Shown here one piece after another: positions 33,098-45,645 of a stretch of DNA of 64,000 nt (the stretch's first letter is position 1; every line of letters starts with the position of its first letter). The DNA is taken from assembly GCA_964019425.1 (NCBI GenBank), contig OZ025780.1, positions 1,506,001-1,570,000 of the forward strand, in the 5' to 3' direction. The position numbers and the translations under genes were made by a program. Below the pieces are notes generated by a model. It did no database searches. It saw nothing but the letters and a program-made list of their open reading frames with translations, and was not told where the DNA came from. Origin of the DNA: Flectonema sp. DT1601. Lineage: Eukaryota > Euglenozoa > Diplonemea > Diplonemida > Diplonemidae.

Positions 33098-33904
33098 CTT
33101 TTTCTCCCTTTTTGTCTCTTTCCTTTTCTGGTCTTTTTTTTTTCTTTTTTTCCTTTTTCATACAACGTTTTTTATTTACTGTAAAGGGAAATATTCTCGC
33201 GGGGAAATATTCTTGCGGGGAAATATTCTTGCGGGGAAATATTCTCGCGGATTTGGAGATTTTTTTTCAAACTCGCGGGTTTTTCCCCACAAGAATATTT
33301 CCCTGCCACAGAGGATTTTTGTGAAAGCCAGCCAGTTGATCAAGAATCTAAGAAATCTTTGTGCTTCCATCAAGTGTCAGGTAGAACAAAGCATTATTCT
33401 CCAAGCAAACACAATAAAAAACTACCATACTGCACAATAAAAATAATTTTTACTGAAACTTTCCTTCATAGCACACATATTTTCTTCACAAAAAAGAACA
33501 AAAAAATGGCTAGAAAAAAAGTATGCTTGCAGGGAAATATTCCCGCGGGGAAATATTCTCGCGGATTCAGAAAAAATAATAAAAACTCGTGGGTTTTTCC
33601 CCACAAGAATATTTCCCTTTACAGTATATTTTTTTTTTTTTTTTTTTTTTCATGTTTGATTATTTCCTCTTCATATTTTTTTTCTATTCTTTCTTTTTTT
33701 TTTTTTTTTTTTTTTCTCTACCTCTCTCTTAATTCTGTTCGTTTCTTTGAAACGAAAATTCATTTGAATATTATTCCTTGGTCAGCAACCATCATTGTCG
33801 CCCTTTGGGCCTGTTAAAAAAAAAAAAAAATAAAAAGAAAGTTTACATCGGGAATAGGGCAGGAGCCAAAAGCTCCCAGTCCGTTACTTCCCACCTTTTC
33901 GAAA
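33098..33904 (+). mobile_element. Truncated LINE tail insertion after the RT, with nested MITE
   Basis: Plus-oriented tail fragment starting in CTCTTTCCTTTTCTGGTC and ending CCTTTTCG/AAATT near 33905, split by a 446-bp MITE at 33179-33624. The LINE frame resumes as NSDVQIKRIEAC. Confidence 0.75.
33179..33624. mobile_element. MITE with TA target duplication and CTGTAAAGGGAAATATTC ends
   Basis: Inverted ends CTGTAAAGGGAAATATTC, flanked by TA at 33177-33178 and 33625-33626. Inside, GGGAAATATTCTYGCGG is repeated four times at the left and twice at the right, and a 230-bp central segment is shared with the copy at 53826. Tc1/mariner-like by target site. Confidence 0.85.
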
Positions 33905-35480
33905 TTCTGATGTTCAGATCAAGCGGATCGAAGCGTGCTTGCGTCATCTACGGATAAGACTCACTGGTTGCTCGTTCTCGACGAAGGATGTGGTGCTCAC
34001 AGTTGAGTCGCGAATTCCACCGCTGCAACAAACGATATCTAGGCTCCTTGCCCTAGTTCATGAAGATCTGCTAAGGCGACAACCTGAATGTCCTTCATGG
34101 AGGCTGTTTAACGGTGGTGAGAAGAAGAGACCATGGCAGACTAGAGTTGAAGCCTGTTCCTCGGAATTTTCTCTGTCAGAGCTTAGGTCCCAGAAAGTTC
34201 TGCCACATCAGTATCCTCCGTGGTCGAAGCATCCTCCTTTGGTTGTAAACACGTCCTGCGGTTATGACAAGACTGACACACCTGAGGAGAAGTATGCTGT
34301 GGCGATGACGACCCTCAATGAACTGCCCCCGTGTGTTGCTGAAGTCTACACTGATGCCTCGGTCTTCCATGACGAGGAGCGGGGATTATTATGTGGGGGG
34401 GCTGCTGTTCTGCTAGTTGCTGGCAAGGTCATTGAGAAGCTCTCCAAGTTCCAACCGTCCCTCACGATTTACAATGCAGAACAACTAGCACTATTGTCAG
34501 CCCTTGAACTACTAGAGGAGAATCTTCATGTTGTTTCGCATGGCGTGATTCATATTTTCAGTGATTGTCAGTCGGCGCTTGCCTCCCTGCATAGGGGGCC
34601 ATCCAGGCAGTCATCATCAACAAATCGTGAGATTTTTGAACGCTCAGTGCTTCTTGATAGGCCGTTGATTTTCCAGCATGTCCCATCTCATTGTGGCATT
34701 GCAGGGAATGAACTGGCTGATACACTGGCAAAGAAGGCAGCCTTGCAATCAGTTGACCCTGAACTAACTCCGTATGATTTCAGGATGGCTCAATGTTGTA
34801 TTAAGAAACAAGCAAATTGGAAGGCTATGGGTACTGTGGACTCTTCGCATTCATACAGCAAAGCGACTCTAGGATCTGGCCCTCAACGTTTCCTTCCCTG
34901 TCTCACTAGGGGCCAGGAGGTAGAATTGTCTCGTCTGCGAACCTCTCACCACAGGCTTGTAAAGCTGCCGAGGGTCACTGCGGGCTTTAAATGTTGTCTG
35001 TTCTGTGGCTTTCAGGATACCTCAACTGAGCATCTGCTGCTTGAATGCGTTGAGACCAGGGAATTAGTAAAGCAAACCATGAGATTTCCGACACCTGATG
35101 ATGAGCTATCTCTGGATATGTTCTTTCGAACCGAATGGCAGCCTTTCACGTTGTTATTGATCAGCAAGCTTGATAATCATCTTAAAGAGTTATCTGACAA
35201 TCCGTTGTTGTTGAAGTTTCCGCTTCAGGGTATTTTTGTGAGGAAGAAACTAATCACACACATCGAAAGGAAGACAAGTTTCTCGCTACTGGGTTCTGAT
35301 GTGAAGGAATATGTTATGGAACTTATTGATAACGCTTATAAAGCTACCGATTTAAATGTTGTTATTGACGACCTTTCTATGGTTAATGTGCTGGTCAATC
35401 CTAGCTGGTCGGAATCCAAGCTTTCTAAGTTCCTCTCTCACCTAAGTCGCCTCCTGCGAAGTAATCCCCGAGGTAGATAA
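33905..35480 (+). CDS. LINE ORF2, C-terminal part with RNase H and zinc knuckle
   Basis: Starts NSDVQIKRIEACLRHLRIRL (the connection region after the RT). RNase H motifs: VYTDASVF (Asp), EQLALLSALELL (Glu), IFSDCQSAL (Asp) and HVPSHCGIAGNELAD (His, Asp), all present. Then a C-x2-C-x8-H-x4-C knuckle (CLFCGFQDTSTEHLLLEC) as in many I/Jockey-group ORF2 proteins. Stop TAA at 35478-35480. The presence of RNase H argues for the I group. Confidence 0.88.
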
Positions 35481-36280
35481 TGAACGTCTCTTTCCTCTAG
35501 TGTAATTTCTTATTTTATTTATTAGAATTCCTCAATTCTTCCGTCATGGTCATGACATTCTTTTTCGTTTCTCTAATGCACAAGAGATACCATCACTCAT
35601 GAGATACCAACGCACATACGAGATACCAGCACTCCAGAGATACCGACACGCTAGAGATACCAAGTCACTTGAGATACCTCCTTGTAAATTAATTCCCGGT
35701 ATTTCAAATTTGAATTGATAGTGTCAACTCTGCTTGCTGCTCTTGTTAATGTGTTGTCTCCTGAAAGTGATCTTAACTCCTGTAAAAAGAAAAAAAAAAA
35801 GAAATCAAAAAAGAAGAATTTTCAAACGAAGTTATAACAACCCCTACCACCCATTATGATCAATTCCGCTTGTTTTTTTTTTTTTTTAAAACAAAAAAAA
35901 AAATAAAAAATTATAAAAGATTAAACAATGTTATCATTGTATTTTTATCGATCGACTATGTCGATTACTTTCTATTTTCCGTCCTGGTCAAGACGCTAAA
36001 CTGATTGTTTTTTTTTTTTTTTTTCAAAATTAATAAAAAAGAATATAAAAAAAAAAATAAAAAAAAGAATAAACAATGTTATCATTGTTTTTTTATCGAT
36101 CGACTATGTCGATTACTTTCTATTTTCCGTCCTGGTCAAGACGCTAAACTGATTGTTTTTTTTTTTTTCAAAATTAATAAAAAAGAATAAAAAAAAAAAA
36201 AATAAAAAAAAGAATAAACAATGTTATCATTGTTTTTTTAAGACGCTAAACTGATTGTTTTTTCTTTAAAAAAAAAAAAG

Positions 36281-36314
<34 letters not shown>

Positions 36315-37088
36315 AATAAACAATGTTATCATTGTTTTTTTTTATCGATCGACTATGTCGATCACTTTCTATTTTCCGTCCTGGTCAAGACGCTAAACTG
36401 ATTGTTTTTTTTTCAAAATTAATAAAAAAGAATATAAAAAAAAAAAATAAAAAAAAAAGAATAAACAATGTTATCATTGTTTTTTTTTTATCGTTCGACT
36501 TTGTCGACTAATTTCTATTTTCCGTTTTTTTTCTTTTTAAAATAAAAAGAATTTAAAAAAAAAAAAAAAAAAAAGAGTAAACAATGTTATCATTGTTTTT
36601 TTTTATCGATCGACTATGTCGATTACTTTCTATTTTCCGTCCTAGTCAAGACGCTAAACTGATTGTTTTTTTTTCAAAATTAATAAAAAAGAATAAAAAA
36701 AAACAAAAAAAAAAAGAATAAACAATGTTATCATTGTTTTTTTTTTATCGTTCGACTTTGTCGACTAATTTTTATTTTCCGTTTTTTTTTCTTTAAAAAT
36801 AAATAAAAAGAATTTAAAAAAAAAAAAAAAAAAAGAATAAACAATGTTATCATTGTTTTTTTATCGATCGACTATGTCGATCACTTTCTATTTTCCGTCC
36901 TGGTCAAGACGCTAAACTGATTGTTTTTTCTTTAAAATAATAAAAAGGATTAAAAAAAAAAAAAAAAAAAAAAAGAATAAACAATGTTATCATTGTTTTT
37001 TATCGATCGACTATGTCGATCACTTTCTATTTTCCGTCCTGGTCAAGACGCTAAACTGATTGTTTTTTCTTTAAAAAATAATTAAAAG

Positions 37089-37127
<39 letters not shown>

Positions 37128-38247
37128 ATAAACAATGTTATCATTGTTTTTTTATCGATCGACTATGTCGATCACTTTCAATTTTCCGTCCTGGTCAGGA
37201 CGCTAAACTGATTGTTTTTTCTTTAAAAATAAATAAAAAGAATAAAAAAAAAAAAAAAAAAAAAGGAATAAACAATGTTATCATTGTTTTTTTTTTATCG
37301 ATCGACTATGTCGATTACTTTCTATTTTCCACCCTGGTCAAGACGCTAAACTGATTGTTTTTCTTTAAAATAATTAAAAGGATTTAAAAAAAAAAAAAAA
37401 AAAAAAAAAGAATAAACAATGTTATCATTGTTTTTTTTCTATCGATCGACTATGTCGATCACTTTCAATTTTCCGTCCTGGTCAGGACGCTAAACTGATT
37501 GTTTTTTCTTTAAAAATAAATAAAAAGAATAAAAAAAAAAAAAAAAAAAAAAAGGAATAAACAATGTTATCATTGTTTTTTTTCTATCGATCGACTATGT
37601 CGATCACTTTCAATTTTCCGTCCTGGTCAGGACGCTAAACTGATTGTTTTTTCTTTAAAAATAAATAAAAAGAATAAAAAAAAAAAAAAAAAAAAAAGGA
37701 ATAAACAATGTTATCATTGTTTTTTTTCTATCGATCGACTATGTCGATTAATTTCTATTTTCCGTCCTGATCGAGACGCTAAACTGATTGTTTCTTTTTT
37801 TAAATAATAAATAAAAAAAAAAAGAAAAAAAAAAAAAAAAAAAGAGCATCTCCCTGCTATCCTCATATCCCCACAATAATATTATACCTTTTCATTTTCT
37901 CTTTCCTTTTCTGGTCTTTTTTTTTTCTTTTTTTCCTTTTTCATACAACGTTTTTTATTTATATTTTATTTTTTTTTTTTTTTTTTCATGTTTGATTATT
38001 TCCTCTTCATTTTTTTTTCTATTCTTTCTTTTTTTTTTTTTTTTTTTTTTTTTTTTCTCTACCTCTCTCTTAATTCTGTTCGTTTCTTTGAAACGAAAAT
38101 TCATTTGAATATTATTCCTTGGTCAGCAACCATCATTGTCGCCCTTTGGGCCTGTTAAAAAAAAAAAAAAAATAAAAAGAAAGTTTACATCGGGAATAGG
38201 GCAGGAGCCAAAAGCTCCCAGTCCGTTACTTCCCACCTTTTCGAAAT
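35481..38247 (+). mobile_element. LINE 3' UTR: GAGATACC block, hairpin array and conserved 3' terminus
   Basis: Immediately after ORF2: 100 bp of unique UTR, GAGATACC repeats (35585-35685), a region also found inverted at 31010-31200, then about 14 array units (35910-37790). The conserved tail follows (GAGCATCTCCCTGCTATCC, a TTTGAAACGAAA hairpin, the CAAAA stem-loop), ending TTTTCGAAATT at 38247. This establishes that the arrays and AATTTCG tails found throughout the window are 3' UTR of this LINE family. Confidence 0.8.
38192..38234 (+). ncRNA. 3'-terminal stem-loop, LINE version
   Basis: Outer stem GGGAA/TTCCC, middle stem GGGC/GTCC, inner stem GGAGC/GCTCC, loop CAAAA, ending 13 nt before the element terminus. 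Identical copies are at every LINE tail, for example near 26040, 33860, 43490 and 48440 (plus) and 9740, 11810, 16300, 19695 and 27145 (minus). Confidence 0.75.
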
Positions 38248-39417
38248 TCATCATTGTTTTTTTATCGTTCGACTTTGTCGACTAATTTCTATTTTCCGTT
38301 TTTCTTCTTAAAAAATAAATAAAAAGAATTTAAAAAAAAAAAAAAAAAAAAAAGAATAAACAATGTTATCATTGTTTTTTTATCGATCGACTATGTCGAT
38401 TACTTTCTATTTTCCGTCCTGGTCAAGACGCTAAACTGATTGTTTTTTTTTTTTTCAAAATTAATAAAAAAGAATAAAAAAAAAAAAAATAAAAAAAAGA
38501 ATAAACAATGTTATCATTGTTTTTTTATCGTTCGACTTTGTCGACTAATTTCTATTTTCCGTTTTTTTTTCTTAAAAAATAAATAAAAAGAATTTAAAAA
38601 AAAAAAAAAAAAAAGAATAAACAATGTTATCATTGTTTTTTTATCGATCGACTTTGTCAACTAATTTCTATTTTCCGTCCTGGTCAAGACGCTAAACTGA
38701 TTGTTTTTTCTAAATAAATAAAAAGAATAAAAAAAAAAAAAAAAAAAAAAGATTAAACAATGTTATCATTGTTTTTTTTTATCGATCGACTATGTCGATT
38801 ACTTTCTATTTTCCGTCCTGGTCAGGACGCTAAACTGATTGTTTTTTCTTTAAAAAATAAATAAAAAGAATAAAAAAAAAAAAAAAAATAAAAAAAGAAT
38901 AAACAATGTTATCATTGTTTTTTTATCGATCGACTATGTCGATCACTTTCTATTTTCCGTCCTGGTCAAGACGCAAAACTGATTGTTTTTTTTCAAAATT
39001 AATAAAAAAGAATACAAAAAAAAATTAAAAAAAAAAGAATAAACAATGTTATCATTGTTTTTTTTTTATCGTTCGACGTTGTTGACTAATTTCTATTTTC
39101 CGTTTTTTTTTTTTCTTTTTAAAAAATAAATAAAAAGATTTAAAAAAAAAAAAAAAGAATAAACAATGTTATCATTGTTTTTTTTATCGATCGACTATGT
39201 CGATTACTTTCTATTTTCCGTCCTGGTCAGGACGCTAAACTGATTGTTTTTTCTTGAAAAAATAAATAAAAAGAATAAAAAAAAAAAAAAAAAAAAAAAA
39301 AAGAATAAACAATGTTATCATTGTTTTGTTATCGATCGACTTTGTCGACTAATTTCTATTTTCCGTCCTGGTCAAGACGCTAAACTGATGTTTTTTCTTT
39401 AAAAAATAAATAAAAAG

Positions 39418-39451
<34 letters not shown>

Positions 39452-41051
39452 TAAACAATGTTATCATTGTTTTTTTATCGATCGACTATGTCGATCACTT
39501 TCTATTTCCCGTCCTGGTCAGGACGCTAAACTGATTGTTTTTTCTTTAAAAATAAATAAAAAGAATAAAAAAAAAAAAAAAAGGAATAAACAATGTTATC
39601 ATTGTTTTTATTTTATCGATCGACTATGTCGATTACTTTCTATTTTCCGTCCTGGTCAAGACGCTAAACTGATTGTTTTTTCTTTAAAAAATAAAAAGAA
39701 GGATTTAAAAAAAAAAAAAAAAAAAAAAAAGAATAAACAATGTTATCATTGTTTTTTTATCGATCGACTATGTCGATCACTTTCTATTTTTCGTCCTGGT
39801 CAAGACGCTAAACTGATTGTTTTTTCTTTAAAAATAATAAAAAGGATTAAAAAAAAAAAAAAAAAAAGAATAAACAATGTTATCATTGTTTTTTTATCGA
39901 TCGACTATGTCGATCACTTTCTATTTTCCGTCCTGGTCAAGACGCAAAACTGATTGTTTTTTTTCAAAATTAATAAAAAAGAATACAAAAAAAAATAAAA
40001 AAAAAAGAATAAACAATGTTATCATTGTTTTTTTTTTTATCGTTCGACGTTGTTGACTAATTTCTATTTTCCGTTTTTTTTTTTCTTTTTAAAAAATAAA
40101 TAAAAAGATTTAAAAAAAAAAAAAAAGAATAAACAATGTTATCATTGTTTTTTTTATCGATCGACTATGTCGATTACTTTCTATTTTCCGTCTTGGTCAG
40201 GACGCTAAACTGATTGTTTTTTCTTTAAAAAAAAAAAAAGGATTTAAAAAAAAAAAAAAAAAAGAAAAAAAAAAGAATAAACAATGTTATCATTGTTTTT
40301 TTTTATCGATCGACTATGTCGATCACTTTCTATTTTCCGTCCTGGTCAAGACGCTAAACTGATTGTTTTTTTTTTAAAAATTAATAAAAAAGAATATAAA
40401 AAAAAAAAATAAAAAAAAAAGAATAAACAATGTTATCATTGTTTTTTTTTTATCGTTCGACTTTGTCGACTAATTTCTATTTTCCGTTTTTTTTCTTTTT
40501 AAAATAAAAAGAATTTAAAAAAAAAAAAAAAAAAAGAGTAAACAATGTTATCATTGTTTTTTTTTATCGATCGACTATGTCGATTACTTTCTATTTTCCG
40601 TCCTAGTCAAGACGCTAAACTGATTGTTTTTTTTTCAAAATTAATAAAAAAGAATAAAAAAAAACAAAAAAAAAAAGAATAAACAATGTTATCATTGTTT
40701 TTTTTTTATCGTTCGACTTTGTCGACTAATTTTTATTTTCCGTTTTTTTTTCTTTAAAAATAAATAAAAAGAATTTAAAAAAAAAAAAAAAAAAAAGAAT
40801 AAACAATGTTATCATTGTTTTTTTATCGATCGACTATGTCGATCACTTTCTATTTTCCGTCCTGGTCAAGACGCTAAACTGATTGTTTTTTCTTTAAAAT
40901 AATAAAAAGGATTAAAAAAAAAAGAAAAAAAAAAAAAGAATAAACAATGTTATCATTGTTTTTTATCGATCGACTATGTCGATCACTTTCTATTTTCCGT
41001 CCTGGTCAAGACGCTAAACTGATTGTTTTTTCTTTAAAAAATAATTAAAAG

Positions 41052-41084
<33 letters not shown>

Positions 41085-41735
41085 AATAAACAATGTTATC
41101 ATTGTTTTTTTATCGATCGACTATGTCGATCACTTTCAATTTTCCGTCCTGGTCAGGACGCTAAACTGATTGTTTTTTCTTTAAAAATAAATAAAAAGAA
41201 TAAAAAAAAAAAAAAAAAAAAAAGAATAAACAATGTTATCATTGTTTTTTTATCGATCGACTATGTCGATCACTTTCTATTTTTCGTCCTGGTCAAGACG
41301 CTAAACTGATTGTTTTTTCTTTAAAAATAATAAAAAGGATTAAAAAAAAAAAAAAAAAAAGAATAAACAATGTTATCATTGTTTTTTTATCGATCGACTA
41401 TGTCGATCACTTTCTATTTTCCGTCCTGGTCAAGACGCAAAACTGATTGTTTTTTTTCAAAATTAATAAAAAAGAATACAAAAAAAAATAAAAAAAAAAG
41501 AATAAACAATGTTATCATTGTTTTTTTTTTTATCGTTCGACGTTGTTGACTAATTTCTATTTTCCGTTTTTTTTTTTCTTTTTAAAAAATAAATAAAAAG
41601 ATTTAAAAAAAAAAAAAAAGAATAAACAATGTTATCATTGTTTTTTTTATCGATCGACTATGTCGATTACTTTCTATTTTCCGTCTTGGTCAGGACGCTA
41701 AACTGATTGTTTTTTCTTTAAAAAAAAAAAAAGGA

Positions 41736-41768
<33 letters not shown>

Positions 41769-42546
41769 GAATAAACAATGTTATCATTGTTTTTTTTTAT
41801 CGATCGACTATGTCGATCACTTTCTATTTTCCGTCCTGGTCAAGACGCTAAACTGATTGTTTTTTTTTTAAAAATTAATAAAAAAGAATATAAAAAAAAA
41901 AAATAAAAAAAAAAGAATAAACAATGTTATCATTGTTTTTTTTTTATCGTTCGACTTTGTCGACTAATTTCTATTTTCCGTTTTTTTTCTTTTTAAAATA
42001 AAAAGAATTTAAAAAAAAAAAAAAAAAAAGAGTAAACAATGTTATCATTGTTTTTTTTTATCGATCGACTATGTCGATTACTTTCTATTTTCCGTCCTAG
42101 TCAAGACGCTAAACTGATTGTTTTTTTTTCAAAATTAATAAAAAAGAATAAAAAAAAACAAAAAAAAAAAGAATAAACAATGTTATCATTGTTTTTTTTT
42201 TATCGTTCGACTTTGTCGACTAATTTTTATTTTCCGTTTTTTTTTCTTTAAAAATAAATAAAAAGAATTTAAAAAAAAAAAAAAAAAAAAAGAATAAACA
42301 ATGTTATCATTGTTTTTTTATCGATCGACTATGTCGATCACTTTCTATTTTCCGTCCTGGTCAAGACGCTAAACTGATTGTTTTTTCTTTAAAATAATAA
42401 AAAGGATTAAAAAAAAAAGAAAAAAAAAAAAAGAATAAACAATGTTATCATTGTTTTTTATCGATCGACTATGTCGATCACTTTCTATTTTCCGTCCTGG
42501 TCAAGACGCTAAACTGATTGTTTTTTCTTTAAAAAATAATTAAAAG

Positions 42547-42581
<35 letters not shown>

Positions 42582-43115
42582 ATAAACAATGTTATCATTG
42601 TTTTTTTATCGATCGACTATGTCGATCACTTTCAATTTTCCGTCCTGGTCAGGACGCTAAACTGATTGTTTTTTCTTTAAAAATAAATAAAAAGAATAAA
42701 AAAAAAAAAAAAAAAAAAAGGAATAAACAATGTTATCATTGTTTTTTTTTTATCGATCGACTATGTCGATTACTTTCTATTTTCCGCCCTGGTCAAGACG
42801 CTAAACTGATTGTTTTTTCTTTAAAATAATTAAAAGGATTTAAAAAAAAAAAAAAAAAAAAAAGAATAAACAATGTTATCATTGTTTTTTTTCTATCGAT
42901 CGACTATGTCGATCACTTTCAATTTTCCGTCCTGGTCAGGACGCTAAACTGATTGTTTTTTCTTTAAAAATAAATAAAAAGAATAAAAAAAAAAAAAAAA
43001 AAAAAGGAATAAACAATGTTATCATTGTTTTTTTTCTATCGATCAACTATGTCGATTAATTTCTATTTTCCGTCCTGATCGAGACGCTAAACTGATTGTT
43101 TCCTTTTTTTAAATA

Positions 43116-43155
<40 letters not shown>

Positions 43156-43545
43156 ATCTCCCTGCTATCCTCATATCCCCACAATAATATTATACCTTTT
43201 CATTTTCTCTTTCCTTTTCTGGTCTTTTTTTTTTTCTTTTTTTCCTTTTTCATACAACGTTTTTTATTTTTATTTTTTTTTTTTTTTTCATGTTTGATTA
43301 TTTCCTCTTCATATTTTTTTTCTATTCTTTCTTTTTTTTTTTTTTTTTTTTTCTCTACCTCTCTCTTAATTCTGTTCGTTACTTTGAAACGAAAATTCAT
43401 TTGAATATTATTCCTTGGTCAGCAACCATCATTGTCGCCCTTTGGGCCTGTTAAAAAAAAAAAAAAAATAAAAAGAAAGTTTACATCGGGAATAGGGCAG
43501 GAGCCAAAAGCTCCCAGTCCGTTACTTCCCACCTTTTCGAAATTC
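38248..43545 (+). repeat. Longest hairpin array plus LINE 3' terminus
   Basis: About 37 plus-oriented array units, then the conserved tail ending CCTTTTCGAAATT at 43545. A 1493-bp block is tandemly duplicated: marker variants TTTCTATTTTTCG (39781, 41274), TCTTGGTCAG (40191, 41684) and GTTCGACGTTG (40042, 41535) all repeat at that spacing. No open frame of interest. Confidence 0.85.
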
Positions 43546-43826
43546 ATCATTTCTCTTTCTTATCATTACTTTATTTCTTATTTTCTGATCTAATGTGGCG
43601 TGTTCTCCCTCTCTTTGGCGAAAATTGGCGTTATCAGCCGTCTCTAACACTGTCTGCTCGCGTGGACGGTGGGTTTAGGTAGTCATTTGTTCCAGGTTAT
43701 TCTACGTCTCTTATCGTCTGTGAGAGTCTCACGGTTGCTGGTAGCGATATAACTGTTACTCTGTGAGCTTTTCCTGGCTTTTGGCTTCCTAGGCTTCGTA
43801 AATAAATAAATAAATAAATATTTATT
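43546..43826. other. Short single-copy segment with (TAAA)n tail
   Basis: 280 bp unlike anything else in the window (TTTGGCGAAAATTGGCGTTATC, then a region with CTCACGGTTGCTGG) ending in AAATAAATAAATAAATAAAT. A simple-repeat tail of this kind is common at the 3' end of SINEs and LINEs, so this may be a small retroelement, but no polymerase III boxes were recognised. Confidence 0.35.
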
Positions 43827-43903
43827 TTTAAAGAAAAAAAACGGAAAATAGAAATTAGTCAACAAAGTCGAACGATAAAAAAAACAATGATAACATTGTT
43901 TAT

Positions 43904-43941
<38 letters not shown>

Positions 43942-44920
43942 TTCTTTTTTATTAATTTTGAAAAAAAAAACAATCAGTTTAGCGTCTTGACCAGGACGGA
44001 AAATAGAAAGTAATCGACATAGTCGATCGATAAAAAAACAATGATAACATTGTTTATTCTTTTTTTTTATTTTAAATTCTTTTAACTGATTGTTTTTTTT
44101 TCAAAATAAAAAAAAATATTAAAAAAAAAAAAATAAAAAAAAAGAATAAACAATGTTATCATTGTTTTTTTTTATCGTTCGACTTTGTTGACTAATTTCT
44201 ATTTTCCGTTTTTTATTCTTTAAAAAATAAATAAAAAGAATTTAAAAAAAAAAAAAAAAAAAAGAATAAACAATGTTATCATTGTTTTTTTTATCGATCG
44301 ACTATGTCGATTACTTTCTATTTTCCGTCCTGGTCAAGACGCTAAACTGATTGTTTTTTTTTCAAAATTAATAAAAAAGAATATAAAAAAAATAAAAAAA
44401 AAAAGAATAAACAATGTTATCATTGTTTTTTTTTTATCGTTCGACTTTGTTGACTAATTTCTATTTTCCATTTTTTTTCTTTTTAAAAATAAATAAAAAG
44501 AATTAAAATATAAAAAAAAAAAAAAAGAATAAACAATGTTATCATTGTTTTTTTTATCGATCGACTATGTCGATTACTTTCTATTTTCCGTCCTGGTCAA
44601 GACGCTAAACTGATTGTTTTTTTTTCAAAATTAATAAAAAAGAATATAAAAAAAATAAAAAAAAAAAGAATAAACAATGTTATAATTGTTTTTTTTTATC
44701 GATCGACTATGTCGATTACTTTCTATTTTCCGTCCTGGTCAGGACGATAAACTGATTGTTTTTTCTTTAAAAATAAATAAAAAGAATAAAAAAAAAAAAA
44801 AAAGGAATAAACAATGTTATCATTGTTTTTTTTTTATCGATCGACTATGTCGATTACTTACTATTTTCCGTCCTGGTCAAGACGCTAAACTGAATGTTTT
44901 TTCTTTAAAATAATTAAAAA

Positions 44921-44953
<33 letters not shown>

Positions 44954-45222
44954 TGAATAAACAATGTTATCATTGTTTTTTTTTCTATCGATCAACTATG
45001 TCGATTAATTTCTATTTTCCGTCCTGATCGAGACGCTAAACTGATTGTTTCCTTTTTTTAAATAATAAATAAGAAAAAAAAAAAAAAAAAAAAAAGAGCA
45101 TCTCCCTGCTATCCCCCATATCCCCACAATAATATTATACCTTTTCATTTTCTCTTTCCTTTTCTGGTCTTTTTTTTTTCTTTTTTTTCCTTTTTCATAC
45201 AACGTTTTTTATTTATATATAT
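43827..45222. repeat. Hairpin array in two orientations and LINE tail
   Basis: Minus-oriented array at 43827-44093, then plus-oriented array at 44094-45055, then the start of the conserved tail in plus orientation (GAGCATCTCCCTGC), cut in its (AT)n tract at 45222 by the DNA transposon. The tail resumes at 48213 and ends at 48493. Confidence 0.8.
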
Positions 45223-45645
45223 CAGTCATTCCTTTTTTTTGCGAACAAATTCTGGACAATGAAAAATTTTTTCAAAAAAAAATGGTAAAAATTTCGATCG
45301 AAGCGGCATTTTAATGCGCTGCATCGTTGGGTTCATTTCCGTCCGAAATCGGGAGGTTGGCATCACATACTTGTCACCTGAATCGAGAAAAGAGATTTTG
45401 TGGTCTACTAAATCAGCTCAGCCGTGGACAAGTACCAAAACTAAAAATTAATCGAAGGGTCTAATTTTACACTGCTGGCCCAGCGGGATCCAGAGAAAAA
45501 ATAATCGAGCAAAAATATATTAAAGAGTACTAAGCATGTGCCGGTGAGCCAGATTGTTACTACCAGTTTTTTTGGACCTACTTTGATACTTAATGAAAAC
45601 CCTCGTACAACACTTTTTTTATATGAAGTCACAACTTATGATGAA

